From positions 2,685,057-2,749,056 of the forward strand of contig NW_006921534.1 of the NCBI RefSeq assembly GCF_000340215.1: a stretch of DNA of 64,000 nt, read 5' to 3'. Within the stretch, counting starts at the first letter, position 1. Each line of letters opens with the position of its first letter. Made by a program: the position numbers and the translations under genes. A model generated the notes under the pieces. That model was not told where the DNA came from. It made no database searches and saw only the letters and a list, made by a program, of their open reading frames with translations. The stretch is from Pseudocercospora fijiensis CIRAD86 (taxonomy: Eukaryota; Ascomycota; Dothideomycetes; Mycosphaerellales; Mycosphaerellaceae). This document shows, in pieces, positions 10,240-21,071 of the stretch.

Positions 10240-12142
10240 TTAGCGCTTAGCAGTAGGCTAACTTGCCTACCTTCCTCCCTCTCCTTCTAGCTCCTTATCG
10301 AATACTACTCGTACCTACTACTACCCTATCTACCTACTAACATACCCTTCTTACAGTCGATAGCATTCGTAAGAAACTAAACGAGATTTCTATCCTACTA
10401 GACGATCGCCGCTATACCGTAAATTACCTTATATATAAGTGTATCGAATAGGAAACGAGTCGTCTTACGTTCGAGTAGTATAAAGGTCGATTTCTTCCTT
10501 ATCCCGTTCTTTAGAACCTAACCTAGTTTCTCGAATTTAGCGCCTCTCTAAGGCTACGATAAGGAGCCGGATCGTATAGTGCCGCTTATAGTAATACCGA
10601 GATGCTTTAGTATAGCGAATAGGACTATATTATTAAACAAATTATCTATATAGACGTAGAAGAAGTATATCTAGAAAGGGAGTTATAATAAGAGTTAAAG
10701 GATAGCGACCCTTAGCAGACTTAGCTATACGCTAAGATCGAGTCTATAGGCGTAGTTAGTCGGTTATATACTACTAGGCTCGCTTACGGCGCTTTCCGTA
10801 TTATTAGCGCCTCTCGAGGTAGGTACGTAGAAGTCGACCTTTATTTTATTAACCTCGTAGACACTACTTAATTTATTATAACTACTATCCCTAGCAAGCT
10901 TGTTAAGCCTGTCTCGACGCCTCTTATTACTCTCCTTCGCGCGCTCGGCGATTTTAGCGATTGTAGGCTCTTCGTAGACGACAATATGCCTCTCGAGAAC
11001 CCTAGTTACTTCAACTTACGAATTCGTCTGTTTCGGCTTCCTAAGAGTGTTGCTTTCGAGGGCTCGAGAATAAGAAGAAATATAGGTATCTACCCTCGTA
11101 TAGGCAAAGGACATAGTATCTAATTAGTATAGGCTTGCCTCGCATTATTATAATATAGCTAGATCGTCCTATAAAGCGGATTATAGACTCGTCGATCGAT
11201 AAGTTAGTACTAGGTATAACGACAGTCTTAAACCTCTCTTATAACAGGTCTGCTAATAGCAAGATCTACGCCTACGTAGGCAAACTAGACCCTCTTAGAA
11301 TAGGACTTCTATACTATAGAGCGGCCTTAATTTGTCGAAAGCGCTACTTACTTATATATTTAGCGATTAAATAGACAGGCTAGTATTTGTCGTCTCTCTA
11401 GTAGTCCGATTTATCGTTTATTTAGATTGCGGATATATAGACGATTAGGGCTACGAAGATTATTATATCTTTACGCCCTACTAGTTTCTATAGATGTCCG
11501 GATACAAAGATCTACGGTTGCCCTTTACTATCGATCCGTAGATTTCTAAATAAGTCTAGTTTAAACTCTTCTCGAGTCTCTATATACTTATTAGTATACT
11601 TAACTAGCCGGTCTATAACCTCGTCGGTCTATAACCTCGTCGGTCTATAATAAGTAGAAGAACTTATACTATACGTTATTAACCTTTAACAAGTCGCCTT
11701 ATAGGTATAAAGGCAAATTTAACTTCCGCTTGTACTTAGTCCCCTATAGTAGTTTAAAGGGCATCTTATTCTTATCGTCTTCCGCTAGATAATATAGGCC
11801 GCCTACCCTATTATTAACGCTAATAGCCTTAATATCGGCCTTATTTCTAGCAATATATAGCTCCTAATCTAACCCTCGAGGCGCCGTAATAGACACCGGT
11901 TTAATAACTAGATCCGCTATCGACGAGTATAGGTACTTATTATACTTAATTAGATTAGTAAAGGCCTTATCTACCTACTATAACTACCCTTCGTTATCTT
12001 CTTTATCGGCTTCTTCTATATTAGCGATAGTCGCTATAAAGCGGTCTATTTGCTAGTGCTAAATAAGCGTGTTTAACTTTACGGTTTAAACCTTTAGGAG
12101 TTAGAATCCTACCTCCGAAGGCGGCGGCACTAGAAGAGGCAT
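10240..12142 (-). pseudogene. piggyBac-type transposase relic
   Basis: On the minus strand from an ATG at 12,140-12,142, the translation shows the fungal piggyBac order. A KDIIIFVALIVYISAI helix lies near 11,430, then the first catalytic Asp box LSIDESIIRFIGRSS near 11,150-11,200 (family xDExMxxFxGRS) followed by RGKPI. The second box, FYVYIDNLFNNIVLF, lies near 10,620-10,660 (family YxDNLF), then ISGTIRSGS. Many TAG/TAA codons break the frame, and it probably shifts between about 10,700 and 11,050. The DDE_Tnp_1_7 identity is firm from the two boxes. No TTAA-flanked termini were found. Confidence 0.8.
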
Positions 12143-12244
12143 AGTTATATGCTAAACGAGTCTAATAGACCCCTTGTTATTTACCTGCAAGGCGCTACAC
12201 TAATTGCTAAGTATATAGATACTACAGGGTAGAATGCCTATTTA

Positions 12245-12355
12245 GCCGACGAACGCTCCGAGCGGACGAGTTTTACAAAGGGATACCTGTGCCTCCGTAT
12301 CTAACTCAGTGGCCTATCCCCTGTAATAACTCGTCCGCTCGGAGCGTTCGTCGGC
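12245..12355. mobile_element. short foldback (MITE-like) element
   Basis: Arms 12,244-12,272 and 12,328-12,356 are perfect reverse complements over 29 bases (start agccgacgaacg). With two small differences the pairing continues inward through TTACA..GGGATA, leaving a loop of about 29 bases. TA dinucleotides at 12,243-12,244 and 12,356-12,357 would fit a TA target duplication, as in Tc1/mariner-derived MITEs, but two bases is weak evidence. It sits exactly where RIP-mutated DNA gives way to ordinary sequence and is not itself RIP-mutated. Confidence 0.6.
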
Positions 12356-12391
12356 TACTATCGCTTGTCCGCTCCGGACGCTACCCTCGGT

Positions 12392-15300
12392 ACATTGGAC
12401 AGAGGGATCTGCATTGTTTTCCATCACATGGAGTGGCTCGTAGCGGTTCCCGCGACACAGTCAGCACTCAGCACGAAATGAAATGACTTCTCAAGACACA
12501 TCTGTGCCGCTTCCCGCTGCAAAGATCAATTGCCTGCTCACCTCCAATCGCTAGAATATTTTTTGCCCTTCCGCGAGCCTGTTTCTGCATCGCCTGGTAC
12601 ACAACGATTATCAAGTGCAACGGCGCGGCCATGAAAACGACAACCAAGCCACTCTAGGGACCTATCTGTGGTAACTCACAAAGCGAGTCAGATATCTTAT
12701 CTTTGGCAACCGGGTCCTTGTTGAACCCTTTCCACACGTGTCATGGATGCTGCACTCCGGCGAAACGTGAACTGCCTCGTCTGACAACACTTCAAATTAC
12801 ACGTAGCAAGCTCATCCTACCACCCACTCTCACTCGCTTCTCACTACTGGCCACGTACATGCATCTTGCAACCGTCAATCTCCCATGCCAGTCACCAAGG
12901 ACTTTGACAAATCATCACGAGTCGACTTCTCCGGCTGACGACGCGGCAATGGATACAACTCCTCAGATGTGCTGCAAGGATGGCTACAGTAAGATGAGCT
13001 TCCAATTTCGCCCCTTTCCTTGTTGGGGGGGGAGGGCACGTATGGTTGTTTTGCTAGTCCTATACATCGCTGTGGGGTATCTCCTCTTTAGCGCCCGTCT
13101 ACCCAGGTTCATCCAATATCACGGTGCTGAAGTGCAGGTGCAGTACGTATAGAGTACTTCTCGAATCGACTGGCCCTTTATCTGCATGCCTGCCCTTGTA
13201 CCCCTCCCCGCTTGTGGCGATAAGGCTGAACGGTGAGCAAGCAAGCTTGGCATGACAAAGGAAGGGGATCTCGACCGGTGCATCCGATGCTTCATGAATC
13301 ATGCCTTCCAGTGTGACGACCGGCCGACGACCTCTGAGCGTATGCCGTCGCTTGCGAGCGTGGGCGGAGTTCGCATCAGGCACGGTCGAATAGCGCGAGC
13401 GATGATCGTGAAGCACGGTGCAAGCGACGATCCTGCAGAAGAACAGCGGGCGAGCATCATCCTTGCTCATGTCTGCAAGGTATTAATACCAGGTACGCTG
13501 CAGCTAGTGATGGAGCTACACATACATGTGTATGGGTACACGCTCTGTAATACACTATGTACGCAGGGGCGGAAAATTTAGCTGGTGTGTACATACAATG
13601 AGGAGTTATCGGATACGCTGATATCCTGCCTGCAGCCGGCTAGGCTACTCGATAATCCTCAGATATCCTAGTATCCGGGTGGGGCCGACATATGTATACT
13701 GGTGTCCACCAGTGTATTATACAGTGTACAGAGCCTGCATTTACAGAAAGCTGTATTCCAACATCCCTAGCTGCAGCAGACTCGATAGCGCGATGCTTCC
13801 TGAGTTCTGAGTCCTGACAGCTCGGTTCCTCTGCCGAAACCTCGCTCGACCCAAAATGGCGAGCTCCTAACCCACAATCGCTGTATGCATTTGTTGCCTA
13901 GGAACATGTAGCATTGTAGCTACGTCTAGGCTCATCTACCTCGATAACGTTGTTCGAACTGGACGCCAAACCAGATGTCGAACCTTGAGCCTGATAGCGG
14001 GGCATAATTGTCGTTCTTTCCCATGCATTCTATTCTATCGAATGCTCTTTCGCCGAAGCCAAGAGGCCTGATTGGACTCAAATGGCATTTTTCTTGCCTC
14101 CATGAGAGCTCGGCACTGGCTTGCTTACGAGTCTCAGGACACTTATCGGTACCTAGTAAGCAATCTACATACAACACAGATCGACAGGTACGCCAAAGCT
14201 TCTTACAAGAAAGCTCAATTGACTTCACCTCTTCTGCCGTGCTCTTCTCGCTCACTACTTGAATTTTCAGGGGTCACAGCGACTCTATCATCGATGAAGA
14301 ACAGGGCCGGCAATCGAAAAGCACAAATGCTATGGAGCAGCCTCACATTTCTCAAGCAAGGACCACTGTACATACAGACAATCTGTCAGAATCGGAACAT
14401 GGTTGATCGTTCTGCCGATCGTTCTTGACGTCGATCGCCGCCACACAAGGTTTTTCGACAAGAACATGGGTTTACTAATCGCATCGCATCGCATCGCATC
14501 GCATCACAGACTACAATCTCGATATTATTTGAATTCTTCCATCTCGATTCCCGTCATGCGGGCGTGAGTTTCAATGACGTCCGTCTATCCGCGATCGCCG
14601 ACTCGCCGCCAAGCAAGTACTCTCGTCCAGGTACTAGACGAGTGAAGCCGATGTCGAAATTCCCGCGTTTCTTGCCACGATAGAAGACAAGATCCATCGA
14701 TTCTCCGTCGAGTTAATGCCGTCTGATAGACGACCTGCCAGGCCGGGGATCTGGAGCGCTTTCATCGGCGATTGTCCCGACTCGCTGAACCTTTCCCAGA
14801 AGAAGACTTGCTGTGAAACCTGTGAGCTCGCTCCTGATGGGTAAAATGCTATCATCCTGCTGCGAGAACTCTTCCTCGAGAGAAGTCTCAAATCGTTTCT
14901 CTAAAGCATCGCCATGAGAGCGCGCCCTAGCAAGCGATCTGAGAGCTTTATGCCAGTGATGCCAACGAGACTGTCGATCATCAATCGGCAGGCGACACAA
15001 GGACTGGATTCCATGTCAACGACCACTTACTTGCAAGGAGTGTAGATCCAATTGGGCTCGCATGGGAACAAGCAGTATGGATTTTGTACCCAATTGTTGT
15101 TGACCGCTCCGGCGATCGATCCCAGATCGTACGGATAGATATGTTTTGGCGACACTTCCAATCTCAACGCGCCAGGTTTGGAGTATCGTCGATCGCCAGT
15201 GTTGCTTTGATAAATACCTGGAACTGTCAGCTGCATCTCTCAGGAACCCACCATGGTGGCAGTTCCTCCTCCATACCAACAGCGGTCAGCAGGTAGCCAG

Positions 15301-15480
15301 AGACCATGATGTTGTCCTCCTTCACTGGATCCCAGTCCCTCAGCTTGAACAACACTCGCCGCAAATACTTCTACCCGATTACCGTGCGATGCGGCGGCCT
15401 ACCTATGTCAGCAATTCATGACAAGGCGAGCAACTTCCAATAATACGATCAATCCATGTGCAAAGTGATAGATCCGTACA
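12392..15480. other. intergenic, no supportable gene
   Basis: Ordinary base composition resumes here. Open frames of 80-150 codons exist on both strands but overlap each other and show no domain. An ATCGC-type pentamer repeat lies at about 14,478-14,505 and a G9 run near 13,025. Nothing else stands out. Confidence 0.6.
14478..14505. repeat. pentamer microsatellite (ATCGC)
   Basis: About five and a half copies of atcgc in a row in intergenic DNA. Confidence 0.85.
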
Positions 15481-16240
15481 ATGGCATGCTGTATCTTCAC
15501 AGCATACTGCATGAATCGTCTTGTCAAAGCTTGCGAACTTCTCGACCTACAATTCCTCAAAGTCCAGTACAACGAATTCGATGATGACCCCAGCGATTGC
15601 TTACCAGAAGCAGAGGACCGTCTTGTGGCATCGAGATTCGTCCTCGAGGGCTTGACATGTGCAGCCTGCGTAAGCGCTGTGCAACGCGCGGTCAGTGCAC
15701 TTGATGGCGTACTCAGCAAAGTACGGTGTACGTGTGATTTGATGGGGAAATTGTTGGAAGCCTTCGTCTCCAGGACACCATTCGACCCGAAGCGCCAGCA
15801 GTCATGTGCAGCTTGAGAGATGGGTGGAAGATCTCTCGCCAGGACGGTCGCTGGCTCACTCACCCGCCGCCTCCACAAATTGGCAGACCTCGAATGTCAT
15901 CGTCACGTCTCCAAATCTTGCACGAGTACCAGAAGTGCTAGACATCGCAAGGTTGACTGCGCGTCAAGCTAGATGGAATGCATGGTGGGCCATCGCGTAC
16001 AATCTTTTTGCTGTGTCGCTCGCTCTCGGCGTCGCAGAGCACTGGGGATTGCAGGTCGATGCTGCCATGGCTGGCTGGAACTATGATGTCGGCTTCGAGC
16101 GTGAGTGCGATGCTGTCGAGCCTGTGGGTACGCCGGAGACTGCGACGTGTCGACTTCCATGTCCATGTCCATGCCCGAGGAGATGAAGTCATGGAGGAGA
16201 GCGCGATAGACCATCCTTGAAGTCTGCTAATGCCAAGAAG
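15481..16240 (+). pseudogene. remnant of a copper-transporting P-type ATPase
   Basis: Two ends of a CCC2-like P1B ATPase lie close together with the middle missing. Near 15,640-15,710 is a heavy-metal-associated domain (LEGLTCAACVSAVQ, with the CxxC metal site). Near 15,930-16,070 is the C-terminal membrane pair (NAWWAIAYNLFAVSLALGV, then GLQVDAAMAG), and after a 1-base shift near 16,075 comes MLSSLWVRRRLRR, which normally follows directly. The phosphorylation (DKTG), CPC and ATP-binding regions, about 600 residues in a normal enzyme, are absent. There are no RIP-type stops, so this is decay by deletion and frameshift. It sits just downstream of the convergent IMA1 gene. Confidence 0.7.
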
Positions 16241-16472
16241 TCGCTCCGGCGACTGGGCACAGAAAATGCACCGGTTCAGACATCTGCTATGCTTCACACA
16301 CTACTGAGCATCAAGCTCAAGCTCATGCTCTTCGCCATGCTGCGCGAATAGGGTATCTTGTCATCTCATCATCAACACAAACGCTCGCGCATGCTGTACA
16401 TTACCAAACCAACCCTGTTCAAACGCCCTTTATCCAAATCAAGATGTCTGCCACTCCGTGCTATGTCGTGGT

Positions 16473-18317
16473 CTACCAGAGCCCAAACAAGCCCTTCTTC
16501 TGTCCAGCCGGACTCCCATCTTGCAACGAAAAGGTGTTCATGAATCTATCCTCAAAGCCCAACTCCTTCTTATCACTCGGAAGTACCCAAGTGCTCTTCT
16601 TGAGTTCAAAGTTGCTGCCCTTCTCTGGAAACTGTACGGCCTTTACGCCTCTACGCATCTGCGCCATGAAGTCTTTCTGCTGACTGAGCGGCACTTTCTC
16701 TGGCTCCGTCGGTCTCAGCACTGGGTTGCGAAGTCGTCTCTCCATGCTCATCGGTGCCGGTGGCAAGCTACCGTAGAATGGTGACTTTCGCTCTGGTAAA
16801 TGCTGCAATTTCTGTTGTTCTTCTTGCTGTCGACGCTCTTCTGCGGCGCGCATCTGGTATTCTACACCTGATAAGCCGTCCCTGACATCTCCAAAGCCGA
16901 GCGGCGGTGCATTCGAATGATTCACATAGGTATGCGTTGGCTCCAAGCGTGGTCGCTGCTGCATGTTCAGGCGCTGCGACGAGCGCATGACTGGTCGATA
17001 GTCTGTCTCCATAGCGTCTTCGTCGCCAAATTCAGAATCTTCTGGCGATGGTGGAGGCTTATAGAGGCCGACACTGGGTCGCAGTATTGGCTGCTTTTCT
17101 TTCGGTGCCAGAAGACTATCCCAGGACGGCTGCTCTTCTCTTCGAAGATATTTCCAAGGATCATTTGACGACGGTTTCGATGTGAAGTGTGGCTCTGGCT
17201 CAGCCGCTGTTTCCGTGAGAATGTCTTGTTCCTCAGGCTTGGGCATCATCTTGCCCTTCATCGTCCAATTCTGCAGTACAATGCTTCTGTTCGCGATGGC
17301 CTGTGTCATGAGCATGAAAAGGATGGCGAAGCCGTGTATAGCAACGACATGTTCTTTATCAAGCTTCGCTATTTGCGTGGTGTCCGAAACAGTGTACCAC
17401 GCCATGCTCCGAATTGCAAGGATGATTACTTGCATATAGAAGTAGTTGTTCTGCCCATGGACAGCTTCAATGCGGCGCGTGTGATGATACCAAGCCTTGA
17501 TTCCTGGATTGAACCAAAGGAAGATTGCCGCCAGTGCGAAGGTGCGTGGAATGAAGGCGCTGAACAGATTATAGCATGGAATGTCGAACGTAAATCGTGT
17601 TACCCGTTTCGCGCATTGCATGATTGTTGGCGCAAAGTATTCCTCGCTCTCCTCGATAGTATCAGGCTCCTCCGGGAGTGCGGCAGACGAGAGACACGTC
17701 GAGAGGATGGCGTACAAATGGAAGCCGACTTGTGCAAGCAGGCCCAGGTAGAGCACAAAGCCAATGAGCCGCAGCACATTGCGCATGATCTTCTTCCAGG
17801 CATCGTCGCGAGTGCGATATGCTGCCCTTCCGCCTCGAGCTTTGGTTGCTGCGCCCAGCCTCGCAGCATTCTGAGTTATGCCAAAGTAGTCTGCCTTGTT
17901 TATCCTGCCCTGCACCATCGGCGCACATCGCTTGCAGACCAGCGGATAGCGCTTTTCCAGCTCTTTCTTGTACTCTGAAAGAGCTCGTTCCTTTGCAGCA
18001 TAGCTAGGATGACTCTCATCGGGCAGGTATTCCGCCAGTATTGAGTTGTAAAGGTGCTGGTTCTGCGTGCATGTGCTACAGAATGATGGCTGATTCTGGC
18101 TGGTGCTGGCGCTACGCTGCGAACGTGTCAAGGAGAGGAGTGATTCCTGCTGTTGAGGATCGAGGGTATTCGCGGCGACATTTGCAGGAGTATCGACAAT
18201 GTTTCCTTTGCCGTCGAGGAAATTGATGGCCTCGCAGGTATTGCACTGGAACTTGGTGACAGACTTGCTATACGGCTGTCTGGTGCCACAAAAGTGACAC
18301 CGCACGCGCCAAAACAT
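16473..18317 (-). CDS. inner nuclear membrane protein, IMA1/SAMP1 family
   Basis: A 614-residue uninterrupted frame. The N-terminus carries the paired CxxC zinc-binding layout of the Ima1 N-terminal domain: C7/C10, C25/C28, C80/C83 and C128/C131. Then come several membrane segments (around residues 180-215, 255-290 and 300-350) and a long disordered Pro/Glu/Gln-rich tail. Proteins of this family (fission yeast Ima1, animal SAMP1/NET5) sit in the inner nuclear membrane and connect chromatin or LINC complexes with the envelope. The first ATG is followed at once by the first CxxC, which supports the start. Large open frames on the opposite strand are shadows of this gene. Confidence 0.88.
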   Translation of the reverse strand: MFWRVRCHFCGTRQPYSKSVTKFQCNTCEAINFLDGKGNIVDTPANVAANTLDPQQQESLLSLTRSQRSASTSQNQPSFCSTCTQNQHLYNSILAEYLPDESHPSYAAKERALSEYKKELEKRYPLVCKRCAPMVQGRINKADYFGITQNAARLGAATKARGGRAAYRTRDDAWKKIMRNVLRLIGFVLYLGLLAQVGFHLYAILSTCLSSAALPEEPDTIEESEEYFAPTIMQCAKRVTRFTFDIPCYNLFSAFIPRTFALAAIFLWFNPGIKAWYHHTRRIEAVHGQNNYFYMQVIILAIRSMAWYTVSDTTQIAKLDKEHVVAIHGFAILFMLMTQAIANRSIVLQNWTMKGKMMPKPEEQDILTETAAEPEPHFTSKPSSNDPWKYLRREEQPSWDSLLAPKEKQPILRPSVGLYKPPPSPEDSEFGDEDAMETDYRPVMRSSQRLNMQQRPRLEPTHTYVNHSNAPPLGFGDVRDGLSGVEYQMRAAEERRQQEEQQKLQHLPERKSPFYGSLPPAPMSMERRLRNPVLRPTEPEKVPLSQQKDFMAQMRRGVKAVQFPEKGSNFELKKSTWVLPSDKKELGFEDRFMNTFSLQDGSPAGQKKGLFGLW

Positions 18318-19747
18318 ATCGGAAGTACGCAGTCCCTTGGTTTAGCACTCGAGTCGATCTCTAGGTGATGTTACTGTACGCTTAGAAGTCTGCATTTAAG
18401 GAAGTTGGGCTGAGCTGAAGTGTCACATGTTTCTGCATCAACAAAGAACGGAAATAACCGCCGGAGATTACTGATGCCAAGCCTTAAGGGTTAGCACATT
18501 CACTTTGCATTGTCGGGTCTTCACTTCCTCCAACACACGACACCTGTTTCTCCCCATGCGCATTTCCCTTGGCAGCCAAGTGTTACGAGGAAGTGTAGAA
18601 AGAGACGGGAGCAGTAACTGCACATGCTTCAAGCTTCTTCAGGATCAGCTCGGTACATTGGTCCTTCTGGAGCCAGCTGCTGCGATGATCTGTTCAGGTC
18701 TCTTCGTACGTATGCGAGCCTATGCAGGTAGACAATTTCGTCGCAGATCAATCAGAGTCCAAGCATCATTTTGCTTCGAGACAAAGTTCGAAAGGTTCGT
18801 GTCAGTCTCGGCAATGCTGTCACATCAATACCAATCTAGGATTTTTCAGTACCCGAGCGCTGGTCCTCAAAAATCCCTGGCCTTTCTTCAAGCATGGGCC
18901 ATAATTCAAAAGCAGCGTCAACGGTGTGTGGTTAAAGCCACGATTGATAACAGCAGTCTCCACGAGAATGCACCAGATGCCATCTCCAGCCTTCGATCAT
19001 CGTAGAAAGTTGAAGTTGTTGCAAGGGTCTTAGAAATTGTCAAATCATTTTGCTAGAACAAACTTCTCGAAATCGACATTCCGCCAGAGTGGGCGCCAGA
19101 GGAACTTGGAGGAAGGACAAACACCTAAACGCAATACTCCTGCGGGCTCGAGAGTCTTTTCTCATACCACATCCGGCCTCGCACACAGTCCTCGAGGGAT
19201 TGACAACATCAAATGGCCTCTATCAGTGCCAGTTCAAGACGCGAGCGTATGGTCAGGCATGTCGCGGAGAGAAAGGAAAGAATTGAACGCCGAGATTGAA
19301 GGAACACACTCAGGCCCTTCCCATCGGACTCACTTTGAAGGTCCCCGTAGACGATGGTGACGCGTAAGAGTATCTGAATAGACAGAACTCCGAGAAGCAG
19401 CGAAAGAGCGATAAGAAAGGCAAGACCTGATACTTCAAGCAACCTCAGTCCGGTACTTCCCAAGCAAAAGCAGGCACAAGAGCGGAAGGCTACATGGAAC
19501 AGGCCGTCCGCCTCGGACCATGGTCTGGTCACTGTCTTGCTCCCCTTCACTCGGCGCTGCTACATCGAGCTGAGTCGCGAGCTGCAGAGTCAGACTCAGA
19601 GGCTGTCTTAGAGCTTGGCCGAACATGCAGGTAGAGTCGCCCAAAAGCACACATCTCAACTCTAGGCTGATCTCTCCTACACATTATTTATTGGAGACCA
19701 ACGGCCTGCATTTCTAACCCACAGCCTACATCAAACCTCCAAGCAAA
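18318..19747. other. intergenic, no supportable gene
   Basis: Presumed 5' region of the IMA1-like gene and of the plus-strand gene at 19,748. Open frames up to 166 codons show no domain or codon pattern that sets them apart. Confidence 0.5.
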
Positions 19748-20653
19748 ATGTACATGTACCTCCCAAGACAACGAAGAAGGGTGCACTTCAGGAACAACAC
19801 CATGCCCCGAACCAGAATGCCATCTATGACCAAACATTGCGCGTCAATGATCTCGAAATTGATTGCAGCACCGACAGTCTCTGACCGCAGCACTCTGCGC
19901 CGTAATCGCCAGAAGGGCTTGCCAGAGTCCAAGCCAAGTATCAGAAGTCCTCAGCAGCATGGTCAAGACTCCACGAATCGCCAGCCGCCAGTACTTCGCA
20001 AAAAGAAGACTGCGAAGGCACTCAAGAAAGAGTACAAAATTGCTTCTGCGTCAGCTCGAGCTCAGCTCGCTCTGGCAATCGTCAGCATGAATCTCCCTAT
20101 CTTCGAGGAGCTCGAGCTCACGCCACGTGGGGAGAGAAAGCGGAAGAGGCTTTACAGAGCAATAATCCGAGACAAGAATCGCGACCTCCAGGACTTTCTC
20201 GAAGCGAAGAAAGCCAAGAAACGCAAGAGTACAAAGCTTCGTGCGGCGAGACTGGCCAAATGGGACTTGCAGGATCGTTTCTATGTGAGTGAGACGGACT
20301 TCGATGACGGAGCTTCGGAAGCTAGCGATGAATCGTGGTCTTCCCTAGGCTCATTTGATGATGATGGTGACGATTATGGAGATGATTATGATGATGATGA
20401 CGGCTATGATAGCGGCATGAGTGGCGGGCTGGGAGATATGGATAGTCTTCAGGGCAGTGACGACCTGTCAGATCCTGATACCGACACAGATGGCGGGATT
20501 GGAGAGGCAGACGGTGCTCAGGACACTGACAATCTGACGGATCCTGACACTGATGTTGTGCATAGCACCTCTATCGAGTGGCAGAACTGGTTGTACGTTA
20601 CCATGGAGAGCTTCGTGTTGAGGTTCCTGCCCTCTCATTCTGGCCTGACTTGA
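19748..20653 (+). CDS. hypothetical basic/acidic protein
   Basis: A 301-residue frame, not assigned to a family. The N-terminal half is strongly basic (LRKKKTAKALKKEY, RKRKRLYRAIIRDK, AKKAKKRKSTKLRAAR). It is followed by an acidic, Asp-rich tract (about residues 195-225) and Ser/Asp/Thr repeats of the DLSDPDTDTDGG type, present twice. Such charge-segregated proteins are often nuclear, but no function can be given. A second in-frame ATG at 19,802 is an equally good start. No intron is evident. Confidence 0.5.
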   Translation: MYMYLPRQRRRVHFRNNTMPRTRMPSMTKHCASMISKLIAAPTVSDRSTLRRNRQKGLPESKPSIRSPQQHGQDSTNRQPPVLRKKKTAKALKKEYKIASASARAQLALAIVSMNLPIFEELELTPRGERKRKRLYRAIIRDKNRDLQDFLEAKKAKKRKSTKLRAARLAKWDLQDRFYVSETDFDDGASEASDESWSSLGSFDDDGDDYGDDYDDDDGYDSGMSGGLGDMDSLQGSDDLSDPDTDTDGGIGEADGAQDTDNLTDPDTDVVHSTSIEWQNWLYVTMESFVLRFLPSHSGLT

Positions 20654-21071
20654 GTGGGACCAGTGATGGTTAGTGCGCGACTGGCAGAATATCGATGATC
20701 CAATTTGCTCCTGGCATATCAAGTCGTGATTGCTTTTCTTTGATTCACTCTCGTCTTTAGGGCTTTGTAGAGAATCCTTCTTCGGAGTGAACCCCTGATC
20801 TGAAACGTAAGCAAGCCATCTTTGACTTGGTTTTTTTCCACTGGTCGATTCGCTCACTGAGACGATACGACTGTAAGCTCATGTCAAAGCCTGATCCTGT
20901 TGATGACACTCCAAGCTGACGGAATATGGTCGTCTTTCGTGCCCGCCATTGGTCACTGCTGACATAGCAGCTTCCGTAAGAAGGATCATCTCAGGCGTAC
21001 CCCACAAAATGGACTGAAGTCTGAGGAGACGACTTCTAGACTGAGACGCAAAGTTTCGGCACGATATCGAA

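Noticed and set aside
12703..13152. 149-codon plus-strand frame after the foldback element
   Set aside because: No domain or family features, overlaps an equally long minus-strand frame, and has no clear promoter or intron support.
17187..17978. 263-codon plus-strand frame
   Set aside because: Antisense shadow of the IMA1-like gene, no domain.
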